From positions 27,290-91,289 of the forward strand of contig JAFDVI010000055.1 of NCBI GenBank assembly GCA_018269055.1: DNA of 64,000 nt, given 5' to 3'. Position 1 is the stretch's first letter. Every line of letters begins with the position of its first letter. A program made the position numbers and the translations under genes. Shown here piece after piece: positions 17,066 to 25,515 of this stretch. The DNA comes from Acidobacteriota bacterium (GTDB lineage Bacteria; Acidobacteriota; Blastocatellia; RBC074). The notes under the pieces are model-generated. The model was given only the letters and a program-made list of their open reading frames with translations, had not been told where the DNA came from and did no database searches.

Positions 17066-17841
17066 CACGCCACCAACGCTTTCAAAGCCGCACCTTCATC
17101 ACTTGCCCGCATCAACTCTTCGCCAATCAGAAACGCGTGGAAGCCAGCCGTGCGCAGCCGGTCAATGTCTTCGCGGGTGCGCATGCCGCTTTCGCTGACC
17201 AGCGTGATGGATTTTGGCAATTCGCCCGCGAGTTCCAACGAAGTTTCCAGCCGTGTTTCAAATGTCCGCAGATTGCGATTGTTGATGCCCAGCAACCGCA
17301 CGTCGTACCGCATCACCTTGTCCAACTCTTCGCGGTCGTGTATTTCGACCAGGGCGTCAATGCCAAGCCCGTGAGCCATTTGCAGCAAGTCCTCGAACAC
17401 AGGCCCATCCAGCATTGCGGCAATCAGCAAAATGGCATCGGCTCCGGCTTGCACGGCTTCATAAACCTGATATTCGTCGAAGATGAAATCTTTGCGCAGA
17501 ATCGGCAGTGGCGAGACTTTGCGCACGGCGCGCAAATACTCCAGCGAGCCATCAAAGAAATCTTCTTCCGTCAGGCAGGAAATCGCCGTCGCACCACCCG
17601 CCGTGTAGTTGCGTGCGATGCTGACCGGGTCGAAGTTTTCGCGAATCACGCCTTTTGATGGAGAGCGACGCTTGATTTCGGCAATAATATTTACGCAGTC
17701 GCGCCGTAACGCCGGAACCAGAATCCCTGCGCCGCCCACCGTCGGCATGGAAGCCGCCAATTCCCGCAACGAAACCCGCCGTTTTGCCTCTTCCAACCGC
17801 TCGCGTTTCCGAGCTACGATTTTTTCCAGGATGTCCGCCAT
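17065..17841 (-). CDS. trpC: Indole-3-glycerol-phosphate synthase
   Basis: 258 residues, monofunctional TrpC barrel. IIAEIKRRSPSKG holds the substrate-binding Lys and Ser, and LLGINNRNL and SESGM are further family signatures. It closes the indole ring with loss of CO2. It starts six bases after trpD and its stop overlaps the trpF start, so it is firmly inside the trp operon. Confidence 0.96.
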   Translation of the reverse strand: MADILEKIVARKRERLEEAKRRVSLRELAASMPTVGGAGILVPALRRDCVNIIAEIKRRSPSKGVIRENFDPVSIARNYTAGGATAISCLTEEDFFDGSLEYLRAVRKVSPLPILRKDFIFDEYQVYEAVQAGADAILLIAAMLDGPVFEDLLQMAHGLGIDALVEIHDREELDKVMRYDVRLLGINNRNLRTFETRLETSLELAGELPKSITLVSESGMRTREDIDRLRTAGFHAFLIGEELMRASDEGAALKALVA

Positions 17842-17847
17842 AATTTT

Positions 17848-18861
17848 TCAGCCTTGCGTCGAGCGAACCAACGATTCCAGTTTTGCCAGTGCCGCTCCGC
17901 TGGACAAAACTTGGGCCGCTTTTTCGGCGGCCAGCGGAAGGCTATCCGCTTCTCCAGCGACAAACAGCGAAGCCGCCGCGTTGGCCATAACCAAGTCCCG
18001 TGCTGCGTCTTTTCGCTCGCCGGAAAACACAGAACGAATGATTGCTGCGTTTTCTTCAGCAGTTCCACCGCGCAATTCATCCAGCGTTGCTTGTCGCAAG
18101 TGAAAATCTTCCGGCCAAATTTCAAATCGGCGGACGCTGTTTGTTGCCGCTTCATAAACGACGGTTTTGCCCGCCAGCGTGATTTCGTCAAGTCCGTCCG
18201 TGCCGCGCACCACCCACGCTCGCCGAGTCCCCAGCCGAGCCAAAGCTTTTGCGACTTTTTCGCAGCCCGGTTCGGAAGAAACGCCCAGCACTTGAAACGG
18301 CGCACCTGCCGGATTGGTCAGCGGCCCCAGCAAATTGAAAATTGTCCGCACGCCCAATTCCCACCGAATCATGGCCACGCGTTTTGTCGCTGCGTGATGC
18401 AGCGGAGCGAACATAAAACAAACGCCGATTTCGTCAAAAATTTCCGCCACCCGTTCGGGCGGCAAATCCACTTTGACGCCCAAAGCGCGCAACACATCGG
18501 CACTGCCGGATTTGCTGGTCACGCCGACGTTTCCGTGTTTCGCCACCGCCACACCTGCGGCCGCAACCACAAAGGCCGCCGCCGTCGAAACATTGAACGT
18601 TTTTGCCGTGCTGCCTCCCGTCCCACAGGTGTCCACGAAAACAGAATGTTTCGTCGTGATTCGGACACTCCGAGCGCGCATCGTTTCGGCAAAGCCCGCC
18701 AATTCCTCTTCCGTTTCCCCTTTTGCCGCCAAGGCAACAAGCGCCGCGGCAATCTGCGCATCGGTTGTGCGATCGCCAAGCATTGCGTCCAGCAAGGCCG
18801 CGGCTTCGCCCTGCGTCAGGTCGTGTTTGGCAATCAGTTTGTTGAGAAGTTCTGCGATCAA
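17848..18861 (-). CDS. trpD: Anthranilate phosphoribosyltransferase
   Basis: 337 residues. The start is a TTG at 18861 overlapping the trpG stop (TTGA). It is preferred because the N-terminus then aligns with the usual TrpD helix (AELLNKLIAKHDLTQGEA), while the next ATG would delete it. The PRPP/Mg site DTCGTGGS and following KTFNVST are intact. It transfers phosphoribose to anthranilate. The TTG coupled start may lower its translation relative to its neighbours. Confidence 0.95.
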   Translation of the reverse strand: MIAELLNKLIAKHDLTQGEAAALLDAMLGDRTTDAQIAAALVALAAKGETEEELAGFAETMRARSVRITTKHSVFVDTCGTGGSTAKTFNVSTAAAFVVAAAGVAVAKHGNVGVTSKSGSADVLRALGVKVDLPPERVAEIFDEIGVCFMFAPLHHAATKRVAMIRWELGVRTIFNLLGPLTNPAGAPFQVLGVSSEPGCEKVAKALARLGTRRAWVVRGTDGLDEITLAGKTVVYEAATNSVRRFEIWPEDFHLRQATLDELRGGTAEENAAIIRSVFSGERKDAARDLVMANAAASLFVAGEADSLPLAAEKAAQVLSSGAALAKLESLVRSTQG

Positions 18862-19427
18862 TTCAGCTTCAGGAAGTTTGCCAACAGTTTTTTGCCTTCG
18901 GTGGTCATAATGGATTCAGGATGAAACTGCACGCCTTCGCAAGCGGGAAACTCCCTGTGGCGCAATCCCATCACCAACCCGTCGGAAGTCGTCGCCGTAA
19001 CTTCCACCGTAGCGGGAATACTGCTGCGTTCGACAATCAGCGAATGGTAGCGCGTCGCCGTGAAGGGGTTTCCGATGCCTTCAAAAATCGTTTTGCCGTC
19101 ATGCAGGATCTGGCTGGTTTTGCCATGCATCAGGTAGGGTGCGCGAATGACTTCGCCGCCAAAAGCTTGCCCCATCGCCTGATGGCCCAGGCAAACGCCC
19201 AACAGAGGCAGCTTGCCAGCAAAATGCCGAATCACGTCCAGCGTGATGCCAGCTTCGTTCGGGGTGCAGGGGCCGGGCGAAAGCAGAATGCGTTTCGGCT
19301 GCATCGCTTCGACGTCTTCAACGCCTGCCTGATCGTTGCGAACGACTTTCACCTCCGCGCCAAGCTCTCCCAGATACTGCACCAGGTTGTAGGTAAAGGA
19401 ATCGTAGTTGTCTATTACCAGGATCAT
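18858..19427 (-). CDS. trpG: Anthranilate synthase glutamine amidotransferase subunit
   Basis: 189 residues from ATG 19427, which has GAGG nine bases upstream and gives the canonical MILVIDNYDSFTYNL start; an upstream in-frame ATG inside the previous gene is rejected. The catalytic Cys79 (LLGVCLGHQ) and the His-Glu pair in VQFHPES are present. It releases ammonia from glutamine for TrpE and may also serve PabB in folate synthesis. Confidence 0.96.
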   Translation of the reverse strand: MILVIDNYDSFTYNLVQYLGELGAEVKVVRNDQAGVEDVEAMQPKRILLSPGPCTPNEAGITLDVIRHFAGKLPLLGVCLGHQAMGQAFGGEVIRAPYLMHGKTSQILHDGKTIFEGIGNPFTATRYHSLIVERSSIPATVEVTATTSDGLVMGLRHREFPACEGVQFHPESIMTTEGKKLLANFLKLN

Positions 19428-19437
19428 TTCGCTTGCC

Positions 19438-20673
19438 TCAGGGTTTGATGACGGCTTCAATCAACTCAATGCGCTCAATCGGCGCTTCGCCATTGCGCGG
19501 GACTTTTTCGATCTTGTCCAGCGTCTCGAACCCGTCAACAACTTTACCGAAGATGGAATACTTGCCGTCCAGGTTGGTTGCCGGAGCCAACACAATAAAA
19601 AACGAAGTCAGCGCAGAATCAGGATCGCTGGCGCGCGCCATCGAAAGCGTTCCGCGCACGTGTTTGTGAGTCTGGCTGAATTCGGCTTTGATGTTGCGAA
19701 CCCATTTGTCAGCATAATGCACTTGGCCGCCTGGGCGCCCCGATCCCATTCCTCCCTGAACGACAAAGCCGGGTACGACGCGATGAAAAATGGTGTGATC
19801 GTACCAACCGGTTTGCACCAGCTTCAGGAAATTGCGAACGTGTTCCGGCGCCAAATCCGGTTCCAGCGAAACCGTGATGTCGCCCAAACTGGTGTGCAAA
19901 ATGACTTCCTTCCGCATTTCATCCACCGAAGCGTCTTTGAATGGTTCCTCACGTTTCGGTTCAATCTTGACGCTCAGAATTTTAATTGGCGTTTTGAGCA
20001 ACTGCGCATCGTCTGTTTCAGCCAGAGAGATTTTGTCAACGACCTCGAAGCCTTCGGTGACCTGGCCGAAAGCCGAATACTGCCCGTCGAGCGCGGTTTG
20101 CGCCGAAGCGCAGATGAAAAACTGCGCGCCGCCGCTGTTGGCTTTGCCGGGAATGCGCGCCGTCGAAACGGTTCCGGTAACGTGTTTTACATCGCTGAAT
20201 TCGTCCGGCAATTGGTTGAGCGCGCCGCTTCCCCATTTGGCGCGCGGCGTTTTCGGGTCTTTCAGCAGCGGGTCGCCGCCTTGGATGATTCCGTACTTGA
20301 CGGCGCGAAAAAACGCCGAGCCGTCATAAAACCCTGCTTTGGCGTTTTTGACAAAGGCCTGGACGTGTTTCGGCGCTTTTGCCGGGAAAAATTCAAATCG
20401 GATGACGCCGACGTCGGTCGTGATGACCGCTTCGAGTTTGGCGGCTTCTTCCAGCGAAACCGGCGGCGGTTCGGCTCCGGGTTGCGGCGCATTTTTCTTT
20501 CGCGCGGGCGGAACTTGCGCCATCACGGCAATGCCAGCCGTCAAGAGGCATAGAGACAGAGGGACGGAGAGAAGGAGAGAGAACAAACCAGTTTTCCATT
20601 GTACCCCTTTCCCTATGGCTCTCTGCCTCTCTTCAATCCGCAATCCGCAATCCGCAATCCACAATTTGGTCAT
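19438..20673 (-). CDS. Exported tandem cyclophilin-type peptidyl-prolyl isomerase
   Basis: 411 residues with two cyclophilin domains: one from about residue 80 (FFRAVKYGIIQGGDP, GGAQFFICAS) and a second from about 240 (FHRVVPGFVVQGG, SFFIVLAP). Both keep the core Arg/Phe/Gln pattern well, the second better. A hydrophobic signal segment near residues 28-50 suggests export. ATG 20673 overlaps the trpE stop (ATGA), so it lies inside the trp operon between trpE and trpG, an unusual place for a folding helper. The first 43 or so residues are encoded by repeats (see 20544-20665), giving an odd N-terminus; the functional start may be nearer the signal. Confidence 0.88.
   Translation of the reverse strand: MTKLWIADCGLRIEERQRAIGKGVQWKTGLFSLLLSVPLSLCLLTAGIAVMAQVPPARKKNAPQPGAEPPPVSLEEAAKLEAVITTDVGVIRFEFFPAKAPKHVQAFVKNAKAGFYDGSAFFRAVKYGIIQGGDPLLKDPKTPRAKWGSGALNQLPDEFSDVKHVTGTVSTARIPGKANSGGAQFFICASAQTALDGQYSAFGQVTEGFEVVDKISLAETDDAQLLKTPIKILSVKIEPKREEPFKDASVDEMRKEVILHTSLGDITVSLEPDLAPEHVRNFLKLVQTGWYDHTIFHRVVPGFVVQGGMGSGRPGGQVHYADKWVRNIKAEFSQTHKHVRGTLSMARASDPDSALTSFFIVLAPATNLDGKYSIFGKVVDGFETLDKIEKVPRNGEAPIERIELIEAVIKP
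20544..20630. repeat. Inverted purine/pyrimidine-rich repeat within the cyclophilin 5' region
   Basis: Arm 20544-20563 (begins AGAGGCATAGAGACAG) and arm 20611-20630 are reverse complements at 17 of 20 positions. The interval encodes the hydrophobic core of the cyclophilin signal peptide. Confidence 0.6.
20634..20665. repeat. Tandem 8-base repeat (CAATCCGC units)
   Basis: Four units of CAATCCGC, the last imperfect, just inside the cyclophilin start. The same unit occurs at 27456-27487 and 27553-27581. In the gene frame it reads IADCGLRI. Confidence 0.85.
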
Positions 20674-22196
20674 AACTCTTTCTCCGCCATTTCGATTGCG
20701 CGAACCAACGCGCGAGATTTGTTCACGGTTTCCTGGAATTCAGTTTCCGGCACGGAATCGGCGACGATGCCGCCGCCCGCTTGAATGTAAGCGCGATTGC
20801 CTCGCGCGTACATTGTTCTGAGCGCGATGCACGAATCCAGGTTTCCCGAATAATCGAAATACAGTACGGCTCCGGCATAAGCACCGCGCCGCGTCGGTTC
20901 CAACTCGTCAATGATTTCCATCGCGCGAACCTTTGGCGCGCCGGAAACCGTTCCCGCCGGAAACGTCGCCGCCAAAGCGTCGAAACAATCCAGCCCCTGG
21001 CGCAGCGTGGCTTTGAGCGATGAAACCAAATGCATCACGTGCGAAAAACGTTCGACGAACATTAAATCAGCAACTTTGACCGAACCGTATTCGGCGACGC
21101 GACCAAGATCGTTGCGTCCCAAATCCACCAGCATGACGTGTTCGGCGCGCTCTTTTTCGTCCTGCAGCAATTGCTCTTCCAGCTTGCGGTCTTCGGCTTC
21201 GGTTGCGCCGCGCGGATGCGTTCCGGCAATCGGACGATATTCCAACTGGCGATCCGTACAGCGCACCAGCATTTCCGGTGACGCGCCGAGCACGGTTTCT
21301 TCGCCGCCGAGTTTCAAGAAGAACATATACGGCGAGGGATTAACGACACGCAGCGCACGATAAATCTGGAAGGGCGGAACGGTAATGTCGGTTTCAAATC
21401 GCTGTGCAAAGACCACTTGAAAGGCATCGCCCGCCCTGATGTACTCTTTGATTTTCTCGATTGCCGAAACGTAATACTCCTTCGACAGATTCGAGCGAAT
21501 CTGTACCGACTCGTTTCTTCGGCTGAATGATGCAGGTTCGACCGGAGCTGCCAAACTGGCCTCAAACCGCGCAATTTCACTGCAAGCGGCGATGTATTTG
21601 TCGCGCAACTTTCCGCCGTCGCGTTCGCCGTCTGTGAAAACATTGGCAATAATGTGAATCTGATGTTTGACGTGATCGAAGGCAAGGATGTTTGAAAAGA
21701 ACATAACCACGGCCGTGTCCAGGTTCAGGTCGTCTTTCGCCTGATCAGGTAAACGCTCGAACCAACGCACAGCGTCGTAGCCGAAATACCCAACCGCGCC
21801 ACAGGAAAATGGCGGCAATCCTGACAGCTTGACCGGTTTATGTTCGCGCATCAGGTCACGCAACACGTCGAGCATTGGACGCTGAACGGTTTCCTGACTG
21901 CCGTCGGATCGTTCGATGGAAACCTCTACCCGGTCGCTACCGCTCCCGGTTCCGTACCGATTGTGAGCGCGAACAATTGTGTGCGGCGCGCAGCCCAGAA
22001 ACGAATACCGCGCGATTTTTTCGCCGCCTTCGATGGATTCCAGCAAAAACGCGCGTGGCGATTGGCGTTCGATGCGTAGAAACGCCGAAACCGGCGTCAG
22101 CAAATCCGCCATCACCGTTTTGACCAGCGGCACTACCGTGCCTTCGGCTGCCAGCGAAAGAAATTCTTCGTAAGTTGAAGGTGAGATTGAAGACAT
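20670..22196 (-). CDS. trpE: Anthranilate synthase component I
   Basis: 508 residues, usual TrpE length. The LLES motif of the tryptophan feedback site is present near residue 50 (FLLESIEGGEKIARYSF). The chorismate-binding domain has IAGTHPRG and the EEQLLQDEKERAEHVMLVDLGRNDLGR signature region. It converts chorismate and ammonia to anthranilate with TrpG. It is the first trp gene, 35 bases after the patatin gene; a small hairpin fills that gap and no leader peptide is visible, so control by feedback is more evident than attenuation. Confidence 0.96.
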   Translation of the reverse strand: MSSISPSTYEEFLSLAAEGTVVPLVKTVMADLLTPVSAFLRIERQSPRAFLLESIEGGEKIARYSFLGCAPHTIVRAHNRYGTGSGSDRVEVSIERSDGSQETVQRPMLDVLRDLMREHKPVKLSGLPPFSCGAVGYFGYDAVRWFERLPDQAKDDLNLDTAVVMFFSNILAFDHVKHQIHIIANVFTDGERDGGKLRDKYIAACSEIARFEASLAAPVEPASFSRRNESVQIRSNLSKEYYVSAIEKIKEYIRAGDAFQVVFAQRFETDITVPPFQIYRALRVVNPSPYMFFLKLGGEETVLGASPEMLVRCTDRQLEYRPIAGTHPRGATEAEDRKLEEQLLQDEKERAEHVMLVDLGRNDLGRVAEYGSVKVADLMFVERFSHVMHLVSSLKATLRQGLDCFDALAATFPAGTVSGAPKVRAMEIIDELEPTRRGAYAGAVLYFDYSGNLDSCIALRTMYARGNRAYIQAGGGIVADSVPETEFQETVNKSRALVRAIEMAEKEL

Positions 22197-22208
22197 ACAC
22201 TTCGTAGT

Positions 22209-22225
22209 TGTCGGTGTGTCCGACA
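22209..22225 (-). terminator. Small hairpin between the patatin gene and trpE
   Basis: TGTCGG and CCGACA form a 6-bp stem around a 5-base loop. No U-run follows, so it may be a weak terminator, a processing site or nothing. Confidence 0.35.
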
Positions 22226-22231
22226 GCAGTT

Positions 22232-24454
22232 TTATTTACCAGTCGGAGCCGGAGTTTCTGCCGTCGCCGGGTTGTTTTTCATCGCGCTCAAAAAATCCGT
22301 TACCGTTTTCAGGGAATCTTTCTGACTGCCGTTGGTCCAACATTCACTGATTTTTGCTTTCTCGGCATCTGTCAGTTTCCACGTCAGCGGCGGATCGTAA
22401 CAGTTCTTTTTTCCGTCGCGGGAAGGCAGACAGCAAAATCGGAAATTCGCGCTCTGAATTCTGTCCTGCTTCTTCTCTCCGTTTTTGATATTCCACTTTT
22501 CCCTGAGCAGGTCGAATTCAATTTCTTTGTGCGAAGCCTGCGCGGCAGTTCGTATGTTGAGCAAGGTTTCGACCGGCGCAACCGATTGGGAAATGTAGCC
22601 TGATGGTTTTTCGTTGGATTTTATTTCCGGAAAACTCTGAATCTGGATGACCAGAACTTCGGAAATCAGACCATCTTCCAGCGCATTGTTGAGCCACTCA
22701 ACAATGCTGGTCATGCCGTAGTTGTCGTAATACCCGCCATCCACCAAATGAAGCAGCGCACCGTCCGGCGTTTCTTCGCGCGAACGCGCAGCCGGAGAAA
22801 CGTATGGGAACGTCGCTGATAATCGAGCGGCGGTATCAGCCTGAATATCTTTGCCGTTTAACAATTTGGCGAGATTCAGTCGCCCGCGCGTGTCCAAAGG
22901 TTCCTTTTCACTGTTTCTGTCCGTGTTTCCGGCCAACAACCGATCCCCGTTTTCGACCACCGTTGCGTTAAATACGTTGGCGGGCCGTTTGCCTGCCAGA
23001 ACATCTTCTGCCCAACCTGCCAGCGTCCCTTTTAGGCTGCAATCAACCGGGCACTGCTTTTTATCCTTGTGACTGTCCAGGTATTCCGCGCAGACCTTTT
23101 CGCAACTGCGTCCCCAGGAATCTTCCAGCGCAACGCCACGATCCGCGCCGAAGGGCCAGAAACCAAACAACAGCAAATTGAAAAAATCGTGATAAACCAA
23201 CCCGCGCGCCACATCGTCCAGGCTGTTTCCTTCGGCCATCTTTACGACCAGTTCCAGCGCGTCGGGATCAGGAGCGCCCGCTTGCGGGTTGTAACTGTTG
23301 ACAAAGAAAAACGAGCCGACCGAACCGCCGGAAACAGAGCTGATCAACCGCACGGCATTCGCAAAATCCGGGCGCTCTTTCTGAATTCCTGCCAACACCT
23401 GAGCCGTCCACACCGCCGCCTGTATGCCGCCGCCTTCCGTCGCCACCACGATGACTTTTTTGGGAGATTCCTTGGTGGCGCCCAACACCTGCTCCGGCGT
23501 CAACATCTTCAGTTCCCGGTCATTCTGGATTCCGTAAAAGTAGTTGGGATGCGACAGGTAAATCACAGCCAGCAGGATCAGCATCACCGGAACACGAAAC
23601 CGATCCAGCACAAAGGACAATCCGCTCAACACCCAGCACAACAGCATCAACAACAAAACGACGAAGAACAATGCGGGCATCTCAAGGTTTGTAAAGACTC
23701 CGGTGAGAATGAAAACCACCAACGTGACAAACAGCAATGATGCCGCCAATCCGTGTCCCGCCAGAAACCGCCCTTCGCGTTCGTCAAAAAATCCTTCGCC
23801 TAAAATGGATCGCAAAAACTTTCGCAAGCTTCGGCGTGGCGTTTGCGCTGGGTCTTTCAGGGCAATCCAGTCAATCAACGAAACCGGCAGCCAGCTTACG
23901 ATAAACAGCTCCTTATAAAGCTGTCTGGCCCGTGTTTCCGAATTCACGACCAATTGCACCAGTACGGCGGCAAACAACAAAACCAGCGAAACAGCCAGTC
24001 CAAGCCCCGCGAACAAAATCGCCCACTGGAACGAGGTATGCGCCGATTCCGCGCCCGTCTTATAAATCACCGCAATGGTCAGCGGAAGTGCCAGAAGGGC
24101 GAAGAAAAAGGCCTGTTTTGCGCTGATCTTAAATTTGGTTTCCTGCTGCTCTGCGGCTTCCTTGCCGAGTTTGAATCGCCCGGTTCCATAAGACCGGATC
24201 AGCCGCCACGTCACCAGAATCGCCCAGCACGTGGTGAACGCAACCAGAGAAACCAGAAACACGCCCCAACCATCCGTGACAAACAAACTGGCCAGAAGCG
24301 TTTTCACGCTTGAGGCCAATCCCAAATATGGCAGTCCGACCAATGCCGCTGCGGTCAGAATCGGGAAGCGTAAGAAGTAGAGCCAGTTGAAGAACCAGAC
24401 CAAACCAGTTCTGAGTTTTGTAAAGAGCGAGACCTTTTTCGGGGTGTCGGCCAT
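22232..24454 (-). CDS. Multi-pass membrane protein with a patatin-like phospholipase domain
   Basis: 740 residues from ATG 24454 with a strong AGGAGGACAAG leader. Residues 20-305 hold about eight membrane helices. The C-terminal half is a patatin domain: oxyanion GGG at 341-343 (ATEGGGIQAA), nucleophile Ser378 in GGSVG, and Asp572 in VDGGYYDNYG, so the Ser-Asp dyad is complete. Patatin enzymes hydrolyse acyl esters of phospholipids. The membrane module would place the active domain at the inner membrane. Its nearness to trpE (35 bases) suggests co-transcription, with no obvious metabolic link. Confidence 0.87.
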   Translation of the reverse strand: MADTPKKVSLFTKLRTGLVWFFNWLYFLRFPILTAAALVGLPYLGLASSVKTLLASLFVTDGWGVFLVSLVAFTTCWAILVTWRLIRSYGTGRFKLGKEAAEQQETKFKISAKQAFFFALLALPLTIAVIYKTGAESAHTSFQWAILFAGLGLAVSLVLLFAAVLVQLVVNSETRARQLYKELFIVSWLPVSLIDWIALKDPAQTPRRSLRKFLRSILGEGFFDEREGRFLAGHGLAASLLFVTLVVFILTGVFTNLEMPALFFVVLLLMLLCWVLSGLSFVLDRFRVPVMLILLAVIYLSHPNYFYGIQNDRELKMLTPEQVLGATKESPKKVIVVATEGGGIQAAVWTAQVLAGIQKERPDFANAVRLISSVSGGSVGSFFFVNSYNPQAGAPDPDALELVVKMAEGNSLDDVARGLVYHDFFNLLLFGFWPFGADRGVALEDSWGRSCEKVCAEYLDSHKDKKQCPVDCSLKGTLAGWAEDVLAGKRPANVFNATVVENGDRLLAGNTDRNSEKEPLDTRGRLNLAKLLNGKDIQADTAARLSATFPYVSPAARSREETPDGALLHLVDGGYYDNYGMTSIVEWLNNALEDGLISEVLVIQIQSFPEIKSNEKPSGYISQSVAPVETLLNIRTAAQASHKEIEFDLLREKWNIKNGEKKQDRIQSANFRFCCLPSRDGKKNCYDPPLTWKLTDAEKAKISECWTNGSQKDSLKTVTDFLSAMKNNPATAETPAPTGK

Positions 24455-24786
24455 CTTGTCCTCCTGATGGAAAAGACTGCTTATGGGGTTTGCGCCGCTC
24501 GAAATCGCGGCCTTCAGTCAATTGCTCAAATAAGGACGTACTACAAACAATGTCAGTTTGTAACTGCTCAGCCTGATCTTCGTCGCGGAGCGACGGCTGA
24601 CATTAGCCCGGCGTTTCAACGCCGGGAAAGGCGAGAAAGACTTCCGCGTCGCGTCAGCGACGCTTGAATTCAGGCATCGCTGACGCGACGCCGCAACCCA
24701 TTTGCTCGCTCCCCGTGGGTTGCACCCACGGCTAAATTCGACCGCCGCTAAGGCGGCGAAGAGGGCTGAGCAGTTACGTCAGATTT
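24455..24786. other. Gene-free stretch occupied by a palindromic element
   Basis: Between the patatin start and the hisIE stop there is no gene. Most of the interval is the ITR-bounded hairpin array at 24560-24777; the rest shows no recognisable signal apart from the ribosome site of the patatin gene. Confidence 0.6.
24560..24777. mobile_element. MITE/REP-like element with 14-bp terminal inverted repeats and stacked hairpins
   Basis: GTAACTGCTCAGCC (24560-24573) and its exact reverse complement (24764-24777) bound a non-coding block. Inside are palindromes at 24581-24595, 24607-24626, 24713-24731 and 24743-24758, plus an 18-base pair of arms (24646-24663 with 24674-24691, 17 of 18 matching). 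It has no coding capacity, so any mobility would depend on an enzyme elsewhere. A related element sits at the right end of the window. Confidence 0.72.
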
Positions 24787-25515
24787 TCACTTGCTGTATT
24801 TCGGATTTGCCGGTTTGCCGGCGCGATGACTCAATTCGTTCAAAATGTCCTGCAAGCTGACCTCGCGTTCGACCATCAACACCAGCAGGTGATACAGCAG
24901 ATCGCTGATTTCCGCCGAAAGCGGTTTCCGGCTTTCGGCGTCATTGGCGTTTTTGGCGGCGATGATGGTTTCGGCGGCTTCCTCGCCGACTTTCTTCAAA
25001 ATCTTGTCCAGGCCGCTGTCGAACAGATACGTGGTGTACGAACCTTCGGGGCGCTGATCTTTCCGTTCCTGAATCAGCCGGTACAAATCCTGTAGCAAGA
25101 TGCCCAAATCCATCGCCGCCACGTTGACGAGCGAAAAGGGCGAATCGGCTTGCTGAATGATCGTAGCAGGCTTGTTCGCCTGTTCCTGCAGCGCATCGGG
25201 TTCATTGACGCCGCGATAAAAGCAGGTGCGTTCTCCTGTATGACAAGCCGGACCTTCAGGAATCACTTTGACCAACAGCGCATCGCCGTCGCAATCCAAC
25301 CGTATGTCAACGACTTGCTGCGTGTTGCCGGAAGTCGCGCCTTTGTGCCAAAGCTCCTGCCTCGAACGGCTCCAAAACCAGGTTTGGCCGGTTTGCATGG
25401 TTCTGGCCAGACTTTCGGCATTCATGTACGCCACCATCAACACTTCGCTCGTGGCGTTGTCCTGCACGATCGAGGTGATCAACCCTAGTTCGTCAAACTT
25501 CAGATTCTGAATCAT
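24787..25515 (-). CDS. hisIE: Bifunctional phosphoribosyl-AMP cyclohydrolase / phosphoribosyl-ATP pyrophosphatase
   Basis: 242 residues from ATG 25515, which shares one base with the upstream stop (TGATG). The HisI part has the metal sites DIRLDCDGD and ACHTGERTCFYR; the HisE part, after about residue 125, has EEAAETIIAAKN. It performs the second and third steps of histidine synthesis. It is coupled to an alpha/beta hydrolase and follows hisF on the same strand. Confidence 0.96.
   Translation of the reverse strand: MIQNLKFDELGLITSIVQDNATSEVLMVAYMNAESLARTMQTGQTWFWSRSRQELWHKGATSGNTQQVVDIRLDCDGDALLVKVIPEGPACHTGERTCFYRGVNEPDALQEQANKPATIIQQADSPFSLVNVAAMDLGILLQDLYRLIQERKDQRPEGSYTTYLFDSGLDKILKKVGEEAAETIIAAKNANDAESRKPLSAEISDLLYHLLVLMVEREVSLQDILNELSHRAGKPANPKYSK

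Noticed and set aside
17854..18924. 356-codon plus-strand open frame opposite trpD
   Set aside because: Shadow of trpD; composition is not protein-like and neighbours are all on the minus strand.
19408..20553. 381-codon plus-strand open frame opposite the cyclophilin gene
   Set aside because: Antisense to a clear two-domain cyclophilin and lacks any motif.
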